Shown one piece after another: positions 34,201 through 41,913 of a stretch of 64,000 bases of DNA. This DNA is from Streptomyces sp. MMG1533. Lineage in GTDB: Bacteria; Actinomycetota; Actinomycetes; Streptomycetales; Streptomycetaceae. How positions within the stretch are numbered: the stretch's first letter is position 1; every line of letters begins with the position of its first letter. Where the stretch lies: positions 1 to 64,000 of the forward strand of contig NZ_LGDG01000178.1 of the NCBI RefSeq assembly GCF_001279775.1, written 5' to 3'. The position numbers were made by a program, and so were the translations under genes. The notes beneath the pieces are model-generated. The model was not told where the DNA came from and did not search any database. It worked only from the letters and a program-made list of their open reading frames with translations.

Positions 34201-36003
34201 GACGAAGCGACCTCGCACGTCGGCGTCGCGGATGCCGAGCACGGCAAGGGCGCTCGCGAGCGATGGGTCGTCGGACAGAGCGGTGTCGACATACACGAGG
34301 GACTCGCGCAGTCCGTCCTGGTCGGTGCGGCGGAACACCTTGCCGACGACCGGGGCCACCATGCCGTGCTCCTCGGTCAGCACGATCCGTGCGGTCCGGG
34401 CGTCGATGGCGTCCGGCGAAGACGACTTGACCATGTCGGCGACGATACGGACGGCGGTGGCGGACGCCTCGGCGGTGCCGTCGGAGACCAGGGCCTCCAA
34501 CCATTCCCGCACTGAGGCGCGTTCACGCTTGGCGGCCTTGAGGATGTGCTCCACCTTGCCGGCCCGGAGGTCTGTGGCCTCCACGGACGGGTGCAGCCAG
34601 TTCGTGGGCCGGCCGGGGTACGAGTTCCACATGGTCAGCCAGCGGACCAGCGATTTGTTGTCCCTGCCGAGCGGTGGGTGGATGTTCAAGTCGCGCGGCA
34701 CGCGCAACAGGCCGTCCTGGTCCGGCAGCGACGGACGGTGGGCGGTGGCCTCCCAAATGTGCTCGGTGAGGTAGCGGTCGGCCCAGCTGACGGTCTCCGA
34801 CTCACGGGGGCGTCCCGGAAGGAGCGGAAGGTACGCCGCAGGGTCCTCGGCGGGCGCCAGTCCGGGGAGCGACTCGACCACCAGTCGGGCGGCGACCCGG
34901 ATCATCTCCTGGTTGAACGGGGAAGAGTCCAGCAGGTTCTGTCGGTCTTCGTTGGTCTTCCACGCTCCGTTGAGGATGCCGCTCAACGTCATCTCGTACT
35001 TGGTCGGGAAGAACGACCAGAACCTTCCCCGCCCCCTGGGCGTGGACATGAGCCCGGTGGTGGCGTCCTTCTCGTACTCGCGCACCGCCCATGAGACGTC
35101 CAGGGAGACCCGGTCGTGCAGCTCCCCCGCACTGTCCCGGGCAGCGGCGGTCGGCTCGTGGTGGAGCGTGAACACCCGCCACCGGCTGGCCGACGGATGC
35201 CGACCGGGGCGCTCCTCACGAACGGTGTGCAGCTCCTGGTCACGCTCGACTGTGAGGGTCCGCCGCACGACAGGCCGCGGACGACGGTCCTCCAGGACCA
35301 CTTTGGCCACGTGCGGTGAGAAGAGCTGGAACCCGACGGGGAACTCCTCACGGCTGCCGGTCGACTGCCCACCGTGCATGTCCTGGCCGAGTCGATCGGC
35401 GGCGCCGTCGAGCAGCGGGAGACGAACAACTGTGGTGGCCCAGCTCAGAAGTTCGTCCAGTACGGGGTCAGCGGCGCGCTCAGTGGCTTCGTCCAGCGGG
35501 CGGGCCATACGCAACACCGGAGTCTCGAACCTCTCGCCGAGGCGGGCCGCGACCTCGGGAACGGAACGGATCTGCGTCTGAGCCCACTCGCGATCGAATC
35601 CGAAGGAACCGGTACGGCTGAAGAACTGCGGGGTGTCGGTCACGACAAGGACGGACTTCACGCCAACCCCGAAGCGTCCGATCTGACCACCGCGTTTCCG
35701 CGACATACTCATCCGGAGAATCGTCTCGGCACCTTCCGGGGTGACCGGCGTTCCCTCGTTCGCGCAGTAGAGATGGGTGTCCGTGAGAACGACGTGGGCG
35801 GAACCGCCGGGCTCGGCGGAGATTTCGTCCGCGGCGTTCTGGACGAGCTCGAAGAGCTGTCGGTCACCGTATCCACCCTGGGTGATCCGCCTTTCTCCGT
35901 TCGCATGCTCCGGAATGAGTCCGGGATCGACGGCGTACGTCTTGAGCACACGCGCGGACTGATCAACCACGGTCTTGAGCACGGGGGTCAGTTCGGGAGA
36001 CAC
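31240..36003 (-). CDS. GHKL ATPase fused to SF2 DEAH helicase
   Basis: A 1587-aa fusion and first gene of the leftward unit. The N-terminal Hsp90-like (sacsin-type) ATPase has GDRQLFELVQNAADEIS (N box) at about residues 47-63, LYCANEGTPVTPEGAE (G1-like) and QIGRFGVGVKSVLVVTDTP (G2). A long central region of about 1000 residues has no recognisable motif. The C-terminal SF2 helicase has LSLPTGAGKTRVTAEAVIRW near 1213, VIVDEAHTAISPRY near 1320, and LTQGFDAPATRAVVVARPVY and IGRGLRG near 1510-1535. Such architecture suggests ATP-gated clamping coupled to DNA translocation. GTG 36003 follows CGGAG. No standard DISARM gene has this architecture. Confidence 0.88.
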   Translation of the reverse strand: MSPELTPVLKTVVDQSARVLKTYAVDPGLIPEHANGERRITQGGYGDRQLFELVQNAADEISAEPGGSAHVVLTDTHLYCANEGTPVTPEGAETILRMSMSRKRGGQIGRFGVGVKSVLVVTDTPQFFSRTGSFGFDREWAQTQIRSVPEVAARLGERFETPVLRMARPLDEATERAADPVLDELLSWATTVVRLPLLDGAADRLGQDMHGGQSTGSREEFPVGFQLFSPHVAKVVLEDRRPRPVVRRTLTVERDQELHTVREERPGRHPSASRWRVFTLHHEPTAAARDSAGELHDRVSLDVSWAVREYEKDATTGLMSTPRGRGRFWSFFPTKYEMTLSGILNGAWKTNEDRQNLLDSSPFNQEMIRVAARLVVESLPGLAPAEDPAAYLPLLPGRPRESETVSWADRYLTEHIWEATAHRPSLPDQDGLLRVPRDLNIHPPLGRDNKSLVRWLTMWNSYPGRPTNWLHPSVEATDLRAGKVEHILKAAKRERASVREWLEALVSDGTAEASATAVRIVADMVKSSSPDAIDARTARIVLTEEHGMVAPVVGKVFRRTDQDGLRESLVYVDTALSDDPSLASALAVLGIRDADVRGRFVSVLEQGFTAYGPQEWTRFWELFHQAGSSHLSHEVVRRVPDPRSMLYVRTAGGSFRLVRDCLLPGPVVTADSDSSVAVDTRFHSDDMSFFREMGLRDRPTGGHRPEEEPWFEQYREVAHKEYCATLPDQAARPTLARIKLEGAAVGGPLHLLPELSNEARANFLKVLPEDALIDNWTLQVGAQVSTRRAVASPMRWMLKRHGLVSTSQGILPLTEAVGPQLAAYSDVLPVAQISAEKARKLRLATSVEEVPGSFWDQLLEKLQHSEDDVFVGNTYVLLTRLEVPFPDDSLTRCRIGDEWATRPDGEIAVASSQEEYRALRSEGLPALLAATAEDAALLVKQWGMLPYADVISRETRHEPAGEPVPLKEAYPTLRQLRGSQVDQYTLQRCKVLEEVTRTPNGMRPTRLNSSLQGSTILVLEPADPLEALIAVDRELRWRMGEAGCKQVLEAQQRQEEDQKVKSALKAVRETDDVVAKLLLLLGAEALRDRLPAGLMDGERAENGGAEPDGYRIAQMAFNAHGDSILHEHARDLQNRYPSQAPSSFRGASTAVAFVADLRFPDTFAGFRAPSLESRIDVDGPRHFPRLHDYQERLAANVFTMLDRIVPQRGMLSLPTGAGKTRVTAEAVIRWVKQVGRLDGPILWIAQTEELCEQAVQSWKFVWEKVGAETPLAINRLWSTNEAGPVTDRPQLVVATDAKLQQPNCLAADSYAWLRDAALVIVDEAHTAISPRYTEILAHLGLTASRTDRHLLGLTATPFRPDQDETRRLINRFGGRGRRLDEGVFPDDGAYAELQRLGMLAQVEHRLLQGGTITLNREEKQHAEQLSVLSRAAEQRLADDHDRNNRILAEVSGMPGDWPVLVFATSVDHAKYLAAKLRDLDITASAVDSTTSPIDRRRRIDDFRAGRTRVLTNYGVLTQGFDAPATRAVVVARPVYSPNVYQQMIGRGLRGRLNGGKETCLILNVRDNIQNFDTTLAFTQFEHLWSSK

Positions 36004-36562
36004 GGGACTCCGATCCTGGAGAATGACCGGGCGTCTGACGACACGTCAGGCACCTTGGCGTGTGCGGGTGATGACACGGACGCAGTTGTGGTGACAGTGG
36101 TTCCCGAGGTGGGCGGGTGACTTCGGAGGAGTGGAATTATTCTCATCCAGGGCATGACAATATGCTTTGGAAGAATTGCGTATGGAGGAATTGGGGAACG
36201 TGATCAGGCGTGTGGGAAATGGCTCGCGCGCCATTTTCTGTGTGCCACCGAAAAGGGGTGCAGGGTAACGCGACGCACTTCAGCCGGGGTGTCGGAGAAT
36301 TGTTTCTTCCGAGACGGGTGGGGCCGCTGGACAGGACCGTACCGGCCGTGTTGACGGTGCGCAAGGGGGTTCGAGAGGGTCACTTTCGGTCGGATGATTG
36401 GGGCAATTCAGGAAAAAGTACGCGAAACTTGCTGCCGGTCACCGTGTCATGCTCTGGTGGCTGGGGAGTGTGTCAAAGGTTGTTTGACAGTGGGTGCACT
36501 GTCAAAGGCGCGAGTATGGTGGTCTTCTTGTCCGACGCGAGTGGCGCAGGATCCGAGAGCAG
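36004..36562. other. Divergent regulatory region of the defence island
   Basis: About 560 bases without a supported gene between two divergent defence operons. The stretch 36120-36260 is noticeably AT-richer (GGAATTATTCTCATCC, ACAATATGCTTTGG) than the rest of the window, consistent with imported promoter DNA. The right end carries the TTTGACA inverted repeats described separately. Confidence 0.7.
36471..36506. promoter_or_regulatory. Overlapping TTTGACA/TGTCAAA inverted repeats, candidate operator
   Basis: Three half-sites form two overlapping perfect dyads. TGTCAAA (36471-36477) pairs with TTTGACA (36483-36489). TTTGACAGTG (36483-36492) pairs with CACTGTCAAA (36497-36506). The middle half-site also contains a consensus -35 hexamer TTGACA. 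They lie 57 bases upstream of the HTH-GHKL gene, whose HTH is the obvious candidate binder. Two dimers would compete for, or cooperate over, the shared half-site. Confidence 0.75.
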
Positions 36563-38695
36563 GTGACCGTGGAAGCAGGCGAGGACTTCGGTCCATGGCT
36601 GGCCCGGCAGTTGAAGCTTGCCGACATGACCCAGACCGAGCTGGCCCAGGCCGTGGAGGTGACGCGCGCGGCGGTCTCGGCGTGGATCACCGGACGGGCC
36701 GCCCCCAGGCCCGAGACGATAGAACGTATCGCTGCGGCCTTGAACACCGATCTGGCAACAGTGCACACCCGCACGACTGACACCCAGGCCGGCCTTCCGG
36801 TCGGCTGGTACCACCGCCCCGGACATGCGGACGGTGGCCGGGAGTTGGGCAACGCCGCCGCGTTCGCCTTCGACGCGGACGTTTCGGTGCTGGCCCGAGA
36901 GACGTGTCAGAACAGCCTCGACGAACGGCTCACCGCCAACGGTCAGCCCGTACGCGTGCGTTATACCCTGCACGAACTCACCGGGGAGACTCTCGCGAGG
37001 TTCCGTGAGGCCATCCAGTGGGAAGACCTCTTCCCCCACTACGAGGCGGCGTCCACGCAGGAGCAGAAGGTCGGCCGGGTCATCGACGCGGGCTTGCGCG
37101 ACATGTACGAGCACGACCGTCTCGTGCTGTTGCGGGTGGACGACTACAACGCTGCGGGCCTCACAGGCGACGATTACGACGACGGCCGCTTCGCGGCGGT
37201 TGTGAGGCGTCAGCTCGACAGCCACAAGTCCGGTACTTCGGCAGGTGGTTCGTACGGCCTGGGCAAGGCGACCCTCTGGGCCACCAGCCGCTTGGGTCTC
37301 GTCCTCATGAACTCCACGCTGTCCGAACCGCACGAGGGACGGACCGAGCGTCGCCTCATCGGGCGTCTGGACCTGCCGTGGCGTCAGGTCCACGGCAAGC
37401 CCTGGGCAGGGCCGGCCTGGCTGGGCCGCCCCGACCCCGACTCGCGGGGAGCCGCCGTGGCACGCTCCTGGTGGGCGGACGAGGAGATGGTCGAGTCCCT
37501 CCACCTGAAGCGTGAGAGCGGTGAACCCGGGACCTCGTTCCTGATCGTGGGAGCCCACGACGTGGCGAGTCTCGCGGACGACAGCCCCGTATCGGACGGC
37601 GACGAGGGGGAGGACGACGACAGCATCCAGCGGATGCATCGCAGGCTCGTGCGAGCACTGGGCAAGAACTTCTGGGCCGCGATGACCGGCGGCGGGGACC
37701 AACTCCCTTTGTTGGAGGCCTCTGTGCGTACCTTGCGCAACGGCGAGGTGGTCCTTGCGGAGGAGCGCGTGGACCCCACGATCACCCAGCCGTCCCGTAC
37801 GCGCGCTCTGAAGGCGTTTCTCGACGGCGCGACCGTGGAGCAGCTCACGGAAGCCGGCCAGGTGGCCGCGGTCACCGTGCCGCTCAACCTGCCTGCTCGG
37901 AGTGGCGGACGGGCCTCTCTGGGTGAGCATCGCGCGGTGCTCCTGGTGACGGATGCCGAGGACGCCGACGGCAAACCGAATCGTGTGGCGGCGATGCGCG
38001 GCAACCGTATGACGGTGAGGGATGTTCCCGTTCCCGGGTTGCCGTTGTCCGTCAATCCCTTCCAGGCCGTGCTGCTGGCTGGTGAGGCCGCGGGCCCACG
38101 GGCTCCGTTCGCCGCGGAGGCCGAGGAGTTCCTGCGCGCCGCCGAACCTCCGGAGCACAACAAGTGGGGGCAGACCGAGGAGTTGACACTCACCTACTCT
38201 CCCTCGGCGTATCGGCGGATCGCCTCCCTCACCCGCGAGACCAACGCGGCGATCAAGGAGCTGGTGGCTCGTCCCAAGAAGCGGTCCACGGCCGGAGGCG
38301 GGCGCCTGGCCCCGAAGCTGACCGTCGGGGCAGGTAAGAGGCCGCGTCGGCTCTCGGCGGCGACGCTGCCGGTGCTGGAGGAGTTGGACGCTCAGGTGCT
38401 CGACGGCGGAGCCTGGCAGGTGATCGGTGACATCAGGATTCCCGCCGGCGGCCACACCTGGCGACTCGTCCCTGTGGCCAAGTTCGATGTGCGCTCCGGC
38501 CCGCGTCCCACGATTGCGTGGGCCGAACTCGTCGGAGTGGACAACTGTCAAGTGGTGGACGGAACGCTGCGCTTCGACGAGGCGCGCACCGCGACGTTCC
38601 GCGGAGTGACCGATCCCACGACACACGCTGTCAGGACGAGCCTGAGCGGTCTCGTCGTTGAACTCCGCACAGGCGAAGGGGAGTCGCTGTCATGA
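36563..38695 (+). CDS. XRE-type HTH fused to GHKL ATPase
   Basis: A 710-aa protein, first gene of the rightward unit. The HTH_XRE is at about residues 12-60 (MTQTELAQAVEVTRAAVSAW, ITGRAAPRPETIERIAAALN). The GHKL-type ATPase has N box VSVLARETCQNSLDERL near 111-127 and G2 loop GTSAGGSYGLGKATLWATS near 225-243. An acidic loop (SDGDEGEDDDS) and about 350 further residues follow without known motifs. A DNA-binding ATPase could act as both repressor and effector switch. GTG 36563 or GTG 36569 is the likely start; a start at 36494 would put the operator inside the gene. Confidence 0.82.
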   Translation: MTVEAGEDFGPWLARQLKLADMTQTELAQAVEVTRAAVSAWITGRAAPRPETIERIAAALNTDLATVHTRTTDTQAGLPVGWYHRPGHADGGRELGNAAAFAFDADVSVLARETCQNSLDERLTANGQPVRVRYTLHELTGETLARFREAIQWEDLFPHYEAASTQEQKVGRVIDAGLRDMYEHDRLVLLRVDDYNAAGLTGDDYDDGRFAAVVRRQLDSHKSGTSAGGSYGLGKATLWATSRLGLVLMNSTLSEPHEGRTERRLIGRLDLPWRQVHGKPWAGPAWLGRPDPDSRGAAVARSWWADEEMVESLHLKRESGEPGTSFLIVGAHDVASLADDSPVSDGDEGEDDDSIQRMHRRLVRALGKNFWAAMTGGGDQLPLLEASVRTLRNGEVVLAEERVDPTITQPSRTRALKAFLDGATVEQLTEAGQVAAVTVPLNLPARSGGRASLGEHRAVLLVTDAEDADGKPNRVAAMRGNRMTVRDVPVPGLPLSVNPFQAVLLAGEAAGPRAPFAAEAEEFLRAAEPPEHNKWGQTEELTLTYSPSAYRRIASLTRETNAAIKELVARPKKRSTAGGGRLAPKLTVGAGKRPRRLSAATLPVLEELDAQVLDGGAWQVIGDIRIPAGGHTWRLVPVAKFDVRSGPRPTIAWAELVGVDNCQVVDGTLRFDEARTATFRGVTDPTTHAVRTSLSGLVVELRTGEGESLS

Positions 38696-39684
38696 AGGTG
38701 TTCCCGTATCCACGCCTGCGCGGAACCGTCTCCCTGCGGGTGGACGCTGCGAGAGTCAAGGCGCCCGAGCAGCCCCGTGAGCAGCTCGACTCCCGGGCGC
38801 GCTCCGTGGTCGAGCGCGCCGTCGCGCTCGGCCTGGCGGAGACGGAGGACTGGGAGATCGCCACACTGGCCGTGTCGGCGACGATTCCGTCGAAGGCCAT
38901 CGAGCCGGGCGGCCCGTGGTCCGACGTCGTGGTGGTTGCGGTGCTCACGGACCGCACGACCAACACCCGTGTCACATCGAGGCTCGCCCCCGAGGCGGAG
39001 GGCGGCCGTGAGTGGCGCGGTGAACTGCAGGTGCTGCGTACCGACCTTTTCGACCGCGCCACCTTGACGGTTCTGGTGGTAGCGACGGTCGACGGCGTAC
39101 CCGGCCGGATCATCGCGGAGGCCACCGACGACTGGATCGTCGACGCGAGGAGTGACACTCCGACACGGGAGCAGAGCTTCGACATCAAGGAAGTCGGGTT
39201 CGCCAAGGGCCCGCGCTGGTTGCAGAACTTCACCGACGCCCCGTGGATCGTCAACGCGTCGGGAACACTGCCCACCGTGCACATCAACACCGACTTCGAG
39301 GGCATGACGGACGTCCTCGGTGCCGAGGGGCGCGGTCCCGAGGGACTGGTCAACCAGCTGATGGTGTCTCAGATGGCCGCAGACGTATGGATCGCCGTGT
39401 TCCACTCGGCCATCGGCGACCTGGAGATCGAGGACGACGGCACTCCTCTGTTCCCGCACGGTTGGCAGGGGGAGGTGCTCAGGGAGATGCTTCCCGACGT
39501 CTTGCCCGACCGGACTCTCGAGGACGCCCTGCGTGATGTGCACCGCCGTCGTGTGGGCGCGACGGGGTGGACCGAGCTGCAGCCACGTATCCAGTACGCG
39601 GCGATGCGAAGGGCCGAGGTGCCCAGGGCGCTCTCGGAGACCGTACGCGGTCTGGACAAGCTCAAGCGTGAGGACGAGGCATGA
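38692..39684 (+). CDS. Unknown 330-aa protein in the HTH-GHKL operon
   Basis: No family recognised. The N-terminal half looks beta-rich (WSDVVVVAVLTDRTTNTRVT, ATLTVLVVATVDGVPG). The middle has WLQNFTDAPWIVNASGTLPT followed by TVHINTDFEGM. The C-terminal half is helical (QLMVSQMAADVWIAVFHSAI, LREMLPDVLPDRTLEDALRD). No nuclease motif is evident. The start overlaps the upstream stop (ATGA) and its stop overlaps the next start in the same way. Tight coupling suggests a fixed-stoichiometry complex with its neighbours. Confidence 0.8.
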   Translation: MKVFPYPRLRGTVSLRVDAARVKAPEQPREQLDSRARSVVERAVALGLAETEDWEIATLAVSATIPSKAIEPGGPWSDVVVVAVLTDRTTNTRVTSRLAPEAEGGREWRGELQVLRTDLFDRATLTVLVVATVDGVPGRIIAEATDDWIVDARSDTPTREQSFDIKEVGFAKGPRWLQNFTDAPWIVNASGTLPTVHINTDFEGMTDVLGAEGRGPEGLVNQLMVSQMAADVWIAVFHSAIGDLEIEDDGTPLFPHGWQGEVLREMLPDVLPDRTLEDALRDVHRRRVGATGWTELQPRIQYAAMRRAEVPRALSETVRGLDKLKREDEA

Positions 39685-40559
39685 CGGAGAGCCCCGAGCA
39701 CCTGCCCGAGTACCTGGCTCGGCTCACCGACGAGGAGGCGGCGCGGTTCATCACGGAAGGGCTGCTGTCCGGGAAGGACAACGTCCCGGCGATCTCCCTC
39801 AACCAGGCCGCCGAGGCGCTGCCGGAGAGCCCCCGCCGGCGACTGCGCGCGATACGGGACCTGATCGACGACGCGATGTACATCTATCGGGACGACAGGC
39901 CGACGCAGGCGGATGCCTGGCTCGCCCCACGACTGCACGCGGTTCTTCGCCTGACGCGTGCGGAAGCCGCTGACCCCGCGCTGTGGAACTACCTGGCCCT
40001 GGGCGTCGCTCCCGATTTCGTGGTCTGGCGGCATCTTTCCGAGTCGAACAAGACCGTCAACGCCAGGTACTTCAAGGGCCCTCACTACAAGCAGGCGTTC
40101 GCCCGGCTGTGGTGGTCGGCCGAGCTGTTCCGCAACGGACCTGACTACGAACCGGTCGTCATCGCCTGCGGCATCCAAGACATGTTGAACACGGTGCTGA
40201 GGCTGGATGTCATCGACCACCGGCCCACGGCGCAGGCGTTGGTCCGGCTGTTGAAACGGGAGGTCGTACGGACGGGTCGTGACGCGAACGCCCTCGGCAA
40301 GGTCGTCAACACAGCGGCCGCGACACTGATGTACGACGTGATCGCGCCGGACGTCGAGCGGGATGCCGGAGCTGTTCGGAGATGGATCGACGAGGCAGAG
40401 GAGGGCCTCGCCGTGCACCACCGCCCTCTTCCTGTCGGGCCTGCCGAGGAGCGGGCCCCCGAGGGTTCTGTCGAGCGCCTGACGGACTACTTCGCGGAGT
40501 TGTTCGCAGACGCGCCTGTGCGAGGGAAGGAAGAGGGCGAAGAGGTCCCGGAGGAGTGA
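39681..40559 (+). CDS. DUF6339-like protein in the HTH-GHKL operon
   Basis: A 292-aa mostly helical protein. The segment DAWLAPRLHAVLRLTRAEAA followed by WNYLALGVAPDFVVWRH and AFARLWWSAELFRNGPDYEP matches what I remember of DUF6339 proteins, which accompany actinobacterial restriction-like loci; the family name is from memory. No catalytic motif is seen. The C-terminus is acidic. It is third and last in the operon and converges on the cytosine methyltransferase with a 15-base gap. Confidence 0.75.
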   Translation: MTESPEHLPEYLARLTDEEAARFITEGLLSGKDNVPAISLNQAAEALPESPRRRLRAIRDLIDDAMYIYRDDRPTQADAWLAPRLHAVLRLTRAEAADPALWNYLALGVAPDFVVWRHLSESNKTVNARYFKGPHYKQAFARLWWSAELFRNGPDYEPVVIACGIQDMLNTVLRLDVIDHRPTAQALVRLLKREVVRTGRDANALGKVVNTAAATLMYDVIAPDVERDAGAVRRWIDEAEEGLAVHHRPLPVGPAEERAPEGSVERLTDYFAELFADAPVRGKEEGEEVPEE

Positions 40560-40574
40560 TCCGAGCCCTTCGAC

Positions 40575-41816
40575 CTACAGGTGGGGAGGGCTCCAGGATT
40601 TCAAAGCCTCGATGGCTTGCTCCTTGCGGCTCTCGTCCAGTTCCAGTGCCGTGCACAGGACGTGCACGGCCAGGAGCGGCGGGATCGCATTGCCGATCTG
40701 CTGCGCGACGTCGGTGCCTCGCCAGGGGTACTCGACCGGAAAGGTCTGCAGCAGTCCGGCCTCGCGGAACGTGAAACGGTCCTGTTCCGGCCCCAGTTCA
40801 GGCTCACCGTCCGCGTTGTAGCCCTTGAGGTCATGCACCGTGTTACGGCGCACCTTGCCGGTGACCGTGGCCGCCGGCGCATCGGAGACGCGAAGTCCCC
40901 GCTTCTTGGGGTCACCCCCCGACCCGTAGTTGGAGCGGACGACGAAGTCCGCGGAGCGTGAGTCCTTCAGAGCGTCGCCCATAGAGACCCATGGCTTCAC
41001 TGACTGGGTGGCCTGGGCGTCGAAAAGCGAGCTCTGCTGGAGGGCAGGCGTCCGCGCCGTGGGTTCCTTCACTGTGGAGAGACGCTTAGCCCCCTTGCGA
41101 TAGCGCTGATGCGTCAGCGGCGGGAACTCGACACGTCGGCCTCTGCCGCTCCCTCGGTAACGGGCGATCAGCACCGCGCGGCGACGTGTCTGTGGCACCC
41201 CGTATTCCTCGGTGTGCAGCATCTCGCAATCCGCGTCGTACCCGAGCTCGCGAAGGATCTCGCGGTACTTCTTCCATACGGGGAGGACGGTTGGGACCTG
41301 TTCCAGTACCACAACCTCGTAGGGGTCGGACTTGAGTTTCTTCTCGACGATCCACCGAAGTGGTTGGAGCACGAGCCCGGTGCGCTCGTCGGCCCATTCC
41401 AGGTCGACGGCTCTCCGCTCCACCTCCGCCCAGGCCTTCTCCAGCTTCCCGACGGTCGTGCTGTTGCCCACGAGCTGGGCCAGGTCCAGCACCTCGTCCA
41501 GGGCTTTGTGCCCCTCCCGGTTTCCCGCCACCGAGTAGGTCTGGCAGGGCGGACCTCCGGTGAGGACGCGGGCAGAGCGAACCTCGGGGTCGAGCGGGTT
41601 CACCTTCGCCACGTCGCCCACCTCGGTGGTGCGCAGACCGGCGGCGCGCCGGGTCGCGCGGGTCGATTTCTCCCACTCCACGCCGATTGCGGGTACTCCG
41701 AGCATCTCGGCTGCGATGTCCAGGCCACCCGGCCCCGCGAAGAGATCGACGATCACGGGTGGATCCTGGTTCGCGTTCATGAACGCGTCCGCGTCCGGAT
41801 GAGGTGCTCGGGTCAT
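40575..41816 (-). CDS. DNA (cytosine-5) methyltransferase, catalytic motifs intact
   Basis: A 413-aa C5 methyltransferase. Motif I is VDLFAGPGGLD (about 23-33). Motif IV is TGGPPCQTYS with catalytic Cys91. Motif VI is LEQVP (about 171-175), Gln replacing the usual Asn of ENV. Motif VIII is VPQTRRRAVLIA near 207-218 and motif X is QQIGNAIPPLLA near the end; the target-recognition region lies between VIII and IX. It would methylate cytosine in a specific DNA site, protecting host DNA. ATG 41816 is placed 8 bases after a TACACT -10 element, suggesting a leaderless mRNA; ATG 41780 is the alternative. Confidence 0.9.
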   Translation of the reverse strand: MTRAPHPDADAFMNANQDPPVIVDLFAGPGGLDIAAEMLGVPAIGVEWEKSTRATRRAAGLRTTEVGDVAKVNPLDPEVRSARVLTGGPPCQTYSVAGNREGHKALDEVLDLAQLVGNSTTVGKLEKAWAEVERRAVDLEWADERTGLVLQPLRWIVEKKLKSDPYEVVVLEQVPTVLPVWKKYREILRELGYDADCEMLHTEEYGVPQTRRRAVLIARYRGSGRGRRVEFPPLTHQRYRKGAKRLSTVKEPTARTPALQQSSLFDAQATQSVKPWVSMGDALKDSRSADFVVRSNYGSGGDPKKRGLRVSDAPAATVTGKVRRNTVHDLKGYNADGEPELGPEQDRFTFREAGLLQTFPVEYPWRGTDVAQQIGNAIPPLLAVHVLCTALELDESRKEQAIEALKSWSPPHL

Positions 41817-41824
41817 GGGGTGCA

Positions 41825-41830
41825 AGTGTA
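41825..41830 (-). promoter_or_regulatory. Candidate -10 for a leaderless methyltransferase transcript
   Basis: On the minus strand TACACT (41830 to 41825) ends 8 bases before the ATG at 41816, so transcription should begin at or next to the start codon. No Shine-Dalgarno sequence is present. The 97-base gap from the upstream gene supports a separate promoter. Confidence 0.5.
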
Positions 41831-41913
41831 GCCGGCCGGGCCTCCTGCATATGCGGGTATCAGGCGGCCGTTCGAGCGTCCGTCATTTCTGCCCTGACCA
41901 GGGAAGTCTCCGC

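Noticed and set aside
36515..36520. TATGGT as the -10 partner of the TTGACA at 36484
   Set aside because: Spacing would be 25 bases, too long for a sigma70-type promoter.
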